DNA of 32,015 bases from Filomicrobium sp. Lineage in GTDB: Bacteria > Pseudomonadota > Alphaproteobacteria > Rhizobiales > Hyphomicrobiaceae. The stretch's first letter is position 1. Each line of letters starts with the position of its first letter. Made by a program: the position numbers and the translations under genes. The stretch is from positions 1 through 32,015 of the forward strand of contig JARFQY010000294.1 in NCBI GenBank assembly GCA_029287535.1, written 5' to 3'. Positions 7,397 to 14,371 of this stretch are shown one piece after another. The notes under the pieces are model-generated. The model searched no databases and was not told the origin of the DNA. It saw only the letters and a program-made list of their open reading frames with translations.

Positions 7397-8149
7397 TTAG
7401 TCACTGACACCGTATCGATGCAGGTCCATCCCATAGACTTGAAGCCAGTTCTTGGCCTCGTCCATATGCGGGACGATTTGGTCGACGAGCGCCCAAAAAC
7501 GCGGCCCGTGGTTCATTTCCCGCAGATGCGCAACTTCGTGGGCCGCAACGTAATCGAGTACGAAGGGCGGAGCCATCACCAGCCTCCAGGAGAACGAAAG
7601 TGCTCCCGTCGATGAACACGACCCCCAACGGCTCGTTTGATCCCGGATCACAAGTTTCTTCGGCCTGAGTCCAAGCCGTGCGGCGTGCCCGAGAACCCGC
7701 GTGTCGAGGTCCCGGCGCGCTTGTTTGAACAGCCAGTTGCGCAGCCGCTGCGGGCCATTGTCGCCCACGACGGCAACCCGGATCTCCGTGAACCCACGAG
7801 CCGGCTTGTGAAGATGCACGACACCCTTGCCGCGCTGCGGCTTCACAAACACAATTCGGTGCGGAACACCTCTCAGCGGCATCACTTGCCGGTGCGCGAA
7901 AGGCACGGGATCCGGCAGGTTGCCAAGCCGTTCGCGGACCCAGTCGATGTGGCGGTGGACGAACAAACCAGCTTCGCCCAGATCGCACTGCGTCGGAAGC
8001 GTAACAATGACGGCACGGCGAGTACGGCTGACCCGAAGTGTCAGTCGACGTGCTTTCGGGTGCCGGCGCACCTCAACTGGAGCCCCTAGATCATCCAATC
8101 TTGGGTCATCAAGAGGGACAGGTTTCTGGTTGTCTGCGACCCGCGACAT
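7397..8149 (-). CDS. YgjP-type (SprT-like, DUF45) zinc metallopeptidase
   Basis: The 250-residue product carries the zinc site HEVAH at residues 204-208 with a third ligand in NHGPRFW (His214), and the preceding conserved block SRWGSCSSTGALSFSWRL (173-190). The N-terminal half begins with VRRHPKARRLTLRVS, the usual beta-rich start of the YgjP family (now placed with M48/DUF45 metallopeptidases). Size matches the family. No signal peptide or membrane helix is seen, so it should be cytoplasmic. Substrates are not established. It is separated from the upstream phaZ by about 400 bases on the same strand, so an operon is doubtful. Family call is secure, function generic. Confidence 0.93.
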   Translation of the reverse strand: MSRVADNQKPVPLDDPRLDDLGAPVEVRRHPKARRLTLRVSRTRRAVIVTLPTQCDLGEAGLFVHRHIDWVRERLGNLPDPVPFAHRQVMPLRGVPHRIVFVKPQRGKGVVHLHKPARGFTEIRVAVVGDNGPQRLRNWLFKQARRDLDTRVLGHAARLGLRPKKLVIRDQTSRWGSCSSTGALSFSWRLVMAPPFVLDYVAAHEVAHLREMNHGPRFWALVDQIVPHMDEAKNWLQVYGMDLHRYGVSD

Positions 8150-8555
8150 TCAGGGACCTTTTGAAAGTAGTGCGCTCGTTGTGTGGAGGTCCGTTTCGGG
8201 GGTCGATTTGTTAGGAGTTGGGCGCCCAAGAAGGGCGTCTTTCTCCGCTTTAACGAAGCGCCGTCCGAACCGTACGATAGCCCAAGTCTAGAGCTTCGCC
8301 GCCCGCTGCGCCAGAGGGATCGAGGAACAAGATTTCCAAGCGGTTGACTTGTGGCGATAGCGCCGCTGCTTCCAATCCGAAGGTCACACCGAGATCGAGA
8401 TCTCGATAAAAAATGTTCAAAATCAACGTATTAGCTGAAGCCTGGGTCAGCCCACAGATAGAGGCCCGAGCGCAACATGTGTGGCGCATACACCACAAAT
8501 GGAGCTGCGTCACACCTTGACGCGTGACAGAATCACGCCATCGGAGAAGGTTGTA
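8150..8555. other. Intergenic region with one doubtful small ORF
   Basis: About 400 bases between the peptidase and phaZ, both on the minus strand. A GTG-started minus frame at 8250-8513 (87 codons) has a protein-like second half (YRDLDLGVTFGLEAAALS and RLEILFLDPSG). It has an odd Cys/His-rich start, no spaced ribosome site and no family I recognise; I give it about one chance in five of being real. A weak stem-loop on the minus strand (GGGCGCC against GACGCCC with one mismatch, 8221-8241) could end a transcript. No tRNA-like fold was found. Confidence 0.4.
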
Positions 8556-10091
8556 TCAGACCCCCGAATTTCTACTGGGACCGAGCAGTCCTTCGATCAG
8601 CATTCGGGACGCCAGGGCCCACAGGCGAAACGGCGTCATGAATGGCAGTCCTTCGTCACCATCATCGTCTTCAAGATCGCTGTGGTGCGAACCGATGGGC
8701 AATCCCCTCATCTTAAGCTTGTTGGCCATCGGATCAGGCTTCTCGTCGTTCGCGGGTTTGAATGTGAATGCGACCGAGGAGATCTCACAGGCCCCACCGT
8801 GGGCGGCAGATTTTGCAGATGTTTCATCAATCGATGGCATCTGCGCGATGTGCTGGGCACGGTGGTCATGCGAGCGAACGAATTGCGTAATTCGTGGTGC
8901 GATGTCGTTGCGGAACCGGGAGCCGTTGAAGATGCCGTAGTGGCCGACACCCTCGGCCTCGTAGTGCAGCTTGAGAGACGAGGAGAGACATGGCGTCAGG
9001 TCATGCGCCGCCGCACATTGACCGAGCCCGGTAATGTCGTCCTTTTCGCCCTCGATGGTCATCAGTGGAACCCTGCGGATTGCCGTCGGGTCAACCTGCT
9101 TGCAACGGTGCATCATCTCGCCCTTTGGCAGGGCATGACGGACGAACACGGTATCGATCGTCTGCAGGAAGAACTCCGCGGTGAGATCCATTACAGCCAA
9201 GTATTCATCATAGAATACGCGGTGCTTCTCGGCTGAATCGCAGTCTCCGTCGACAAGATGCATGAAGAGGTCTTTGTGCGCGAACAGGTGACGGTCGAGA
9301 TTCATCGTCATGAACCCGGTCAGCTGCAAAAAGCCCGGATAGACGCGTCTGCCATAGCCTAGGTTCGTCCAGGGGACGACCTCGATGGCGTTGCTGGCGA
9401 ACCAGTCGGTACCTTTTTCTTCGGCCAGTTCGTTGACCACAGTCGGGCTGACGCGTGTGTCGATGGGACCGCCGGCATAGATCATCGAAGATGGAATGCA
9501 CGGGTCTCCCTCGGCTTCCATCAGCGAGATGGCCGCCATGACCGGCACCGCAGGCTGGCAAACAGCGAAGACATGCACGTCGCCGCCGAAGTGCTGCAGC
9601 ATCTGGATGACGTAATCGATGTAGGTATCAAGATCGAAGCGGCCAGCGCCCAGCGGGATTGTGCGGGCGTCCTGCCAGTCCGTGATGTAGACGTCGTGAT
9701 CTGGTAGAAAACGCTCAACGGTCCCGCGCAGCAAAGTCGCGTAATGTCCCGACATCGGCGCAACGATAAGGATCTTCGGATCCAATTCGGCGCGTTCTTC
9801 TGGAATATCCCTTGTGAAGTGCAGCAGCCGACAGAAGGGCCGCTGCCAAATCACCTGTTCACCGACCGCGACAGTCTCACCATCAACTTGCGTCGAGTGG
9901 ATGCCGAATTCCGGTTTGTCGTAACGGCGTGTGGTGCGTTCAAACACCTCGCAGGCAGCTGCGGCGTGACGCCCAAGTGAAGTATGCGTCAATGGATTCA
10001 GCGGGTTCTTGAAAAATGCCCCGTAATTTCCTGCTGCAGCCCGCGCTGGCCGAACGGCCGCGTGGCTAAATTCATACCAATGATAGAGCAC
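8556..10091 (-). CDS. phaZ: Intracellular polyhydroxybutyrate depolymerase PhaZ with C-terminal extension
   Basis: The 511-residue product is an alpha/beta hydrolase of the intracellular PHB depolymerase type. The nucleophile elbow is VCQPAV with Cys178 in place of the usual serine. The acid is in GEKDDITG (Asp351/352) and the histidine in GVGHYGIF (His384), spacing nearly identical to PhaZa1 of Cupriavidus necator (Cys183, Asp355, His388, as I recall). It should degrade native PHB granules during carbon starvation. No signal peptide is present, as expected. Typical members are about 400-420 residues. Here residues about 410-511 are extra, with an acidic run (SDLEDDDGDEG) and a final amphipathic helix. 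The GTG start has AAGGGGGAAG upstream. No other PHB gene lies in the window. Confidence 0.93.
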   Translation of the reverse strand: MLYHWYEFSHAAVRPARAAAGNYGAFFKNPLNPLTHTSLGRHAAAACEVFERTTRRYDKPEFGIHSTQVDGETVAVGEQVIWQRPFCRLLHFTRDIPEERAELDPKILIVAPMSGHYATLLRGTVERFLPDHDVYITDWQDARTIPLGAGRFDLDTYIDYVIQMLQHFGGDVHVFAVCQPAVPVMAAISLMEAEGDPCIPSSMIYAGGPIDTRVSPTVVNELAEEKGTDWFASNAIEVVPWTNLGYGRRVYPGFLQLTGFMTMNLDRHLFAHKDLFMHLVDGDCDSAEKHRVFYDEYLAVMDLTAEFFLQTIDTVFVRHALPKGEMMHRCKQVDPTAIRRVPLMTIEGEKDDITGLGQCAAAHDLTPCLSSSLKLHYEAEGVGHYGIFNGSRFRNDIAPRITQFVRSHDHRAQHIAQMPSIDETSAKSAAHGGACEISSVAFTFKPANDEKPDPMANKLKMRGLPIGSHHSDLEDDDGDEGLPFMTPFRLWALASRMLIEGLLGPSRNSGV

Positions 10092-10139
10092 GGCGTGCTT
10101 CCCCCTTGCACGTTAGCCCGGATAGGACGATCCCCGTAC

Positions 10140-10499
10140 TCACGAAAGACAATCAACTTGTGACGCCGTGACGCAGCCCCAACCTTTTGTGCGTTGACGT
10201 CTTTCCGCCCTTATCGACACCTTGCCCTGATTCGGGTTGTCGAGGGAACCTTCTTGAGTTGGGCGCCTCGCTTTCGCAGAAACGCGTATGTGCTTTTGGG
10301 TCTGGGCTGTTGCGCGCGCTCTTTTGCGAGCCGGTTGAACTGCTTTCGATTTGCCCCCGCTTTTACTGGCAAGTTTTCCGCTGGGAGCAATGTTGGTTTT
10401 GTGAAGACTTGGCGTCGTCTTTGGCGTAAGAGGCTTAGTCTCCAAATCTCGCAATTCTGTTTCATGCAGTTCAATGCGATCCGTGGCGGCTTCGATCAA
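10140..10499 (-). CDS. Doubtful hypothetical protein, Lys/Arg/Thr-rich
   Basis: The 438-base gap between divergent phaZ and regB contains a minus-strand frame of 119 codons with a TTG start. It opens with a helix-like IEAATDRIELHETELRDLE and then becomes a basic low-complexity tail rich in Lys, Arg, Thr, Ser and Gln. I recognise no family. A weak ribosome site and uneven codon use argue against it. Its place 48 bases upstream of phaZ on the same strand, and a histone-like or granule-associated composition, argue mildly for it. Listed so the gap is described; more likely than not it is not a gene. Confidence 0.22.
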   Translation of the reverse strand: MIEAATDRIELHETELRDLETKPLTPKTTPSLHKTNIAPSGKLASKSGGKSKAVQPARKRARATAQTQKHIRVSAKARRPTQEGSLDNPNQGKVSIRAERRQRTKGWGCVTASQVDCLS

Positions 10500-10529
10500 T
10501 CCGAATAGTTAGTTCAGCTGAGAAGGACC

Positions 10530-11918
10530 GTGCGAAAAGTCGCTTCAATTGATCTTCCAGCGCTCAGCGGCAACAGCGCTCAGAACGTCAGATTGGCAAC
10601 CATCGTTCGATTGCGCTGGATCGCGGTCGCGGGGCAGCTACTGACAATTGGCTTCGTTAAGTTGTGGCTGGGGTTCGAGGTTCCGTTGGCCTACTGCTTG
10701 GCGTTGATCGCGCTGTCGGCTTGGTTGAACGTCTTTCTGGTGATCCAGTTTCCGCCCCGCCATCGGCTGACGGATCACGTTGCCGCGTCGCTGCTGACCT
10801 ATGACATGTTGCAGCTCGCCGCTCTCCTCTACTTCACCGGTGGCATCGGCAATCCATTTGTCATGTTGATCATCGCCCCGTGTATCGTCTCGGCGGCGAC
10901 GCTTCCGGTCGGCTACACCATCGGCATCAGTGCTCTGACTTTATTGTGCGCCTATCTCCTGACGTACGACTACTGGCCGTTGCCCTGGTTTCCCGGGATA
11001 CGCTTCGAACTGCCCCTGGTCTACAAGGTCGCAATCCTGGCTTCGGTTGGCACGGGGCTGCTGTTCGTGGCGTTTTACGTCCGCCGGCTAGCCTTTGAGG
11101 GTCGCGAGATGTCGGCGGCACTCGCCGCCACGGAGCTTATTTTGGCCCGCGAGCAGAAGCTCCACGCACTGGACGGACTTGCCGCCGCCGCCGCCCACGA
11201 GTTGGGAACGCCATTGTCCACCATCTATCTCGTCGCCAAGGAGCTGGAACGCGATTTGGGACCTTCCCACCCACATGCCGAGGATTTGGCGCTTCTGCGA
11301 ACCCAGTCGGACAGATGCCGGGAGATCCTTAGGAAGCTGACCCGGCGGCCGGATGCGCAGGACCCAATGCACACCTCCGTGTCAATCCGGGAGATGCTGT
11401 CGGATGCAGCCGCTCCCTACCGAGACCTGGGAAAACTAGTGACGATCGCTTCCGCTCCCGCCGAGGGCACCACCGGCAGCGACGCCGCCGAGCCAGTGGG
11501 CGTGCGTCAGCCTGGGATGTTTTACGGCCTTGGCAACATCATCGAGAATGCGGTGGACTTCGCCCAGAGCAGCGTCGAGATCGCTGCCCATTGGGATGCT
11601 GAAACAATCGTTGTCGACGTCACTGACGATGGTCCCGGATTTCCCCCCGATCTTATGGAGTCCCTCGGTGACCCCTACATCACGACACGTGGCGCCCATT
11701 CCGGCAAGTCCGCCAAGGAAGCCTCGGGTCTCGGCCTCGGTTTCTTCATCGCCAAGACGCTACTGGAACGGTCGGGCGCCACCATCGAGCTGGGAAACCG
11801 GGCCGTCCCGGAGACCGGTGCGAAGGTCCGCATGACCTGGCCTCGCTCGGCGTTTTCGGCCCCTGAAGGTTGGAGCCCGCATCAAAGCGATGGCCCCCCA
11901 GCGGAGGCAGCTGAGTAA
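10530..11918 (+). CDS. regB: Redox-sensing histidine kinase RegB/ActS/PrrB
   Basis: The 462-residue product has about six membrane helices (residues 25-185). The quinone-binding motif GGIGNPF is at 104-110, followed by a cytoplasmic kinase: H-box AAAHELGTPLS with His223, N-box near FYGLGNIIENAVDFAQ, G1 DDGPGFP and G2 SGLGLGFFIAKTLLER. Cys263 lies exactly 40 residues after His223, the same spacing as the redox-active Cys265 relative to His225 in Rhodobacter capsulatus RegB. Both redox inputs, quinone pool and thiol, are therefore conserved. The GTG start has AGAAGGA upstream. The cognate regulator follows 95 bases downstream with no senC/sco1 gene between, unlike in Rhodobacter. The pair controls energy metabolism, carbon fixation or respiration genes according to oxygen and redox state. 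Confidence 0.95.
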   Translation: MRKVASIDLPALSGNSAQNVRLATIVRLRWIAVAGQLLTIGFVKLWLGFEVPLAYCLALIALSAWLNVFLVIQFPPRHRLTDHVAASLLTYDMLQLAALLYFTGGIGNPFVMLIIAPCIVSAATLPVGYTIGISALTLLCAYLLTYDYWPLPWFPGIRFELPLVYKVAILASVGTGLLFVAFYVRRLAFEGREMSAALAATELILAREQKLHALDGLAAAAAHELGTPLSTIYLVAKELERDLGPSHPHAEDLALLRTQSDRCREILRKLTRRPDAQDPMHTSVSIREMLSDAAAPYRDLGKLVTIASAPAEGTTGSDAAEPVGVRQPGMFYGLGNIIENAVDFAQSSVEIAAHWDAETIVVDVTDDGPGFPPDLMESLGDPYITTRGAHSGKSAKEASGLGLGFFIAKTLLERSGATIELGNRAVPETGAKVRMTWPRSAFSAPEGWSPHQSDGPPAEAAE

Positions 11919-12013
11919 CCCCCTATCCAGTATGCTGTTTTGTTTATACTGATGAAGGACTTGGCCTAAACCGCCCAAAGACTATGCTGACAGCAGTCAG
12001 GAGGATGACGACC

Positions 12014-12586
12014 GTGGAAAATAACAACGAAGATCTCTCGTTCCGTCAGGATGAGCTGCCCGAGGATGCCTCGTTGCTCATCATTGACGACGATAAGGCG
12101 TTTCTGCAGAGACTGGGCCGCGCAATGGAACAGCGCGGCTTCAAGGTGCGCATGGCCGATACGGTAAGCGAAGCGACCGAGCTGATCCGCCAGGAACCGC
12201 CGGCCTTCGCCATTGTTGATATGCGCCTGGAGGACGGAAACGGTCTCGAAGTCATCGCCGAATTGTCCAAGCTCAGACCCAACGCCCGGGCAATCATCCT
12301 GACAGGCTACGGCAACATCGCGACCGCAGTCACGGCCGTGAAGCTTGGAGCCGTCGATTATCTTGCCAAGCCGGCCGATGCCGATGAGGTCACCGATGCA
12401 CTTCTCGCGCCGCCGAATTCAAAGGCGGCTCCACCAGAGAACCCAATGTCGGCCGACCGCGTCCGCTGGGAGCACATCCAGCGCGTCTATGAGCTGTGCA
12501 ACCGTAATGTCTCGGAGACGGCCCGTCGCTTGAACATGCATCGGCGTACGTTGCAGCGCATCCTGGCCAAGCGCGCGCCGAAGTAA
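12014..12586 (+). CDS. regA: Redox response regulator RegA/ActR/PrrA
   Basis: From the preferred GTG at 12014 (AGGAGG nine bases upstream) the product is 190 residues. In-frame ATGs at 12005 and 11984 are alternatives; the first sits directly against the ribosome site and the second has none. The receiver domain contains LLIIDDDKAF, the phospho-acceptor in AIVDMRLEDG, ILTGYGNIATA and the Lys of YLAKPAD. A Pro-rich linker leads to a Fis-type helix-turn-helix at the C-terminus (NVSETARRLNMHRRTLQRILAKR), which is highly conserved across RegA orthologues. It is the phosphorylation partner of the adjacent RegB and acts as a global DNA-binding regulator of redox-responsive genes. Confidence 0.95.
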   Translation: MENNNEDLSFRQDELPEDASLLIIDDDKAFLQRLGRAMEQRGFKVRMADTVSEATELIRQEPPAFAIVDMRLEDGNGLEVIAELSKLRPNARAIILTGYGNIATAVTAVKLGAVDYLAKPADADEVTDALLAPPNSKAAPPENPMSADRVRWEHIQRVYELCNRNVSETARRLNMHRRTLQRILAKRAPK

Positions 12587-12756
12587 TCACTCCCGCCGGC
12601 ACCAAAAGCAGGTCGTCCCGAATTGTAACAGGCGGTCACCCGAAGATAAGCCCAATGGCAATCCACCCGCCTCGATCGGGTGAAGTTTGCCGTTTTGTTT
12701 AACCCATTCCGACAAGCTGTGATCGATACTGCCGGCGATCGTGGTTTGGAGGAGTG

Positions 12757-13491
12757 ATGGTACAGCGCCTGTGGGATGGTCGGCTGCTCTGTGCGGTACG
12801 CGGGTGCTTAGGACGCTTTTCCGGTCATCAGCAAGGCACCATTGCGATCCTCTATGCACTGTTGGCAATACCGACTCTCGGGATCGTCTTCGGTGGCATC
12901 GACTACAGCCGCGCTCTTTCGATTCAAAACCAGTTCCAGACGGCCGCCGATGCTGCCGCTCGCCTCGCGGCGTCGCGCCTATACGAGGGACGGTCGACAG
13001 CAAAGTCGGCCTTTCGCGCCGCGTTCCGCTCCAACCTGCCCGATGACCTGAAGGATCATCCTTATGACCTCAACATCGCCAGCGACAGGAGTTCGGTAAG
13101 CGTACGGGTCACTGCCAGCGTTCCAACGACCATGATTGCTATCCTCGGTGTGAGTAGGCTGGACGTTGCCGCCAGCGTAACCGCCAAGCCGCCCGTGCCG
13201 GGGGTCTTTGCTCGCCGAAAGGCGCCACTCTCATTGCAGGTTCCCGGAGGTCGCCCGTCGGACCCCCGGGTGCGGTCTAAATTGGAAAGAGTAATCCGGA
13301 GCAGCGGCTCAACAGACGTGCGCCTGCCGAGCGACAAGAAGATTGAACAGGCCCGCCGCCAAATGCAGCAAGCCCTACGTCAAATGGGACAGGCCGGTCG
13401 CCCCAACGCGTCACAGAATTTGCCGAGTGCCGCCGAGCTGGAACGACACCAGCGTCAAATTCAACGCGAGTTACAGCGGCTGCGCTTTTGA
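12757..13491 (+). CDS. TadG-like Flp pilus-assembly / TadE-type membrane-anchored protein
   Basis: From ATG 12757 (GGAGG four to five bases upstream) the product is 244 residues. A short basic N-terminus precedes one hydrophobic segment with the pattern QQGTIAILYALLAIPTLGIVFGGIDYSRA, followed by QNQFQTAADAAARLAA. This is the hallmark of the TadG/TadE pseudopilin-like N-terminus: a conserved Gly and acidic residue around the hydrophobic helix, then an Ala-rich helix. Residues 70-150 look beta-rich and exported. The C-terminal 60 residues are Gln/Arg-rich and probably coiled coil (residues about 190-244). Full TadG proteins are longer and carry a von Willebrand domain, which is absent here. No other tad gene is nearby, so it is an orphan. 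Role beyond envelope location is unknown. Confidence 0.8.
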   Translation: MVQRLWDGRLLCAVRGCLGRFSGHQQGTIAILYALLAIPTLGIVFGGIDYSRALSIQNQFQTAADAAARLAASRLYEGRSTAKSAFRAAFRSNLPDDLKDHPYDLNIASDRSSVSVRVTASVPTTMIAILGVSRLDVAASVTAKPPVPGVFARRKAPLSLQVPGGRPSDPRVRSKLERVIRSSGSTDVRLPSDKKIEQARRQMQQALRQMGQAGRPNASQNLPSAAELERHQRQIQRELQRLRF

Positions 13492-13501
13492 GCGCCCCCC
13501 C

Positions 13502-14371
13502 CTAGCGCACAAGAAACAGCGGGCTCTCCAGGGCAGTAGCAAGTGGCCGCAGATCTTCGGCCGGAACCGCTAGCCCGCCATACTGCGCGATGACAAATCC
13601 GGCCCGCGTTCGGCGGATGGCCTCAGCGATGCTGGCTGGCTCTCCATAGCTTGCGTGCGCGATTTGTATTTCTACCGAAGTGCCTTGCGACAAAAGCAGC
13701 CGAGCTTGGCCTTCCAGCCAATGCAGGTGTTCGGGATTGTCACTAACGAGCAGCGCAATGATGTTGTCTCGTCGCGCGCCGTGACCGGCAAGGCGCTCGG
13801 CGGTGCGCATCATGCCCACCATCCGGTCCGGGTCTTCCACCGCGACGACAACGGGACCAGAGGTTCTCCTCGAGCGCGGTCCCACCGTGCAAAGCCCCGT
13901 GGCATCACGAACCGAGGCCAGTATCTCTCCCAGAACGCGGCCATCGCGAGGACCAAATGCTTCACCCATCACGATGACATTCCAAGGCCCGGCCTCTGCG
14001 CAGACCCGCGCCAGCGCGCTGATCGGGTCGTCGCGAACGCTTCTCGCCCACATTCGCGTCTCGGACCGTTTCGCGATGGCTTCCAATCGCCGTCGCATGG
14101 CAAGGAAAGCAGCGCGGAACTCCTGCTCAAGGTCCTGACTCGACAGCGCTCTTGACCCGCGTCCTGTCAACGAGATTTCCTTGGCGAAAGGGTAGGCCGT
14201 CAGCTCAACCAACTGGCGGTCCTCGACGAACAACCCCTCGATTTCAGAATCGAATGCCTTTGCTATCCTGACGGCGGCCTCGAATGCCGCGTCAACAGCG
14301 CTCGTCCCGCACCCAAGCCGCAATACGACACGCCCGCGGGCTTCTTCGGCCGAGGCAACATGACCGATCAT
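13502..14371 (-). CDS. Universal-stress-protein-like protein
   Basis: The 289-residue product shows an alternating beta-alpha pattern: RVVLRLGCGTSAVDAAFEAAVRIAKAFDSEIEGLFVED at the start, a middle segment WNVIVMGEAF...GRVLGEILASVRDATGLCTVG, and a second start VVVAVEDPDRMVGMMRTAERLAGH. This suggests two USP-like Rossmann-type halves, but the classic nucleotide motif GxxGxxG(S/T) is not intact. Its ATG overlaps the stop of the Lon-type protease gene by four bases (ATGA), so the two are translationally coupled and very likely function together. No membrane helix is seen; it is probably cytoplasmic. A role as an adaptor or stress sensor for the protease is inference from the coupling. Family assignment moderate. 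Confidence 0.7.
   Translation of the reverse strand: MIGHVASAEEARGRVVLRLGCGTSAVDAAFEAAVRIAKAFDSEIEGLFVEDRQLVELTAYPFAKEISLTGRGSRALSSQDLEQEFRAAFLAMRRRLEAIAKRSETRMWARSVRDDPISALARVCAEAGPWNVIVMGEAFGPRDGRVLGEILASVRDATGLCTVGPRSRRTSGPVVVAVEDPDRMVGMMRTAERLAGHGARRDNIIALLVSDNPEHLHWLEGQARLLLSQGTSVEIQIAHASYGEPASIAEAIRRTRAGFVIAQYGGLAVPAEDLRPLATALESPLFLVR

Noticed and set aside
8250-8513. 87-codon minus-strand ORF between the peptidase and phaZ
   Set aside because: Partly protein-like but with a Cys/His-rich start, GTG codon without a spaced ribosome site and no recognised family; mentioned in the intergenic entry only.
11928-11951. CAGTAT/ATACTG inverted repeat after regB
   Set aside because: Only six base pairs with a 12-base loop and no T run; too weak to call a terminator or operator.
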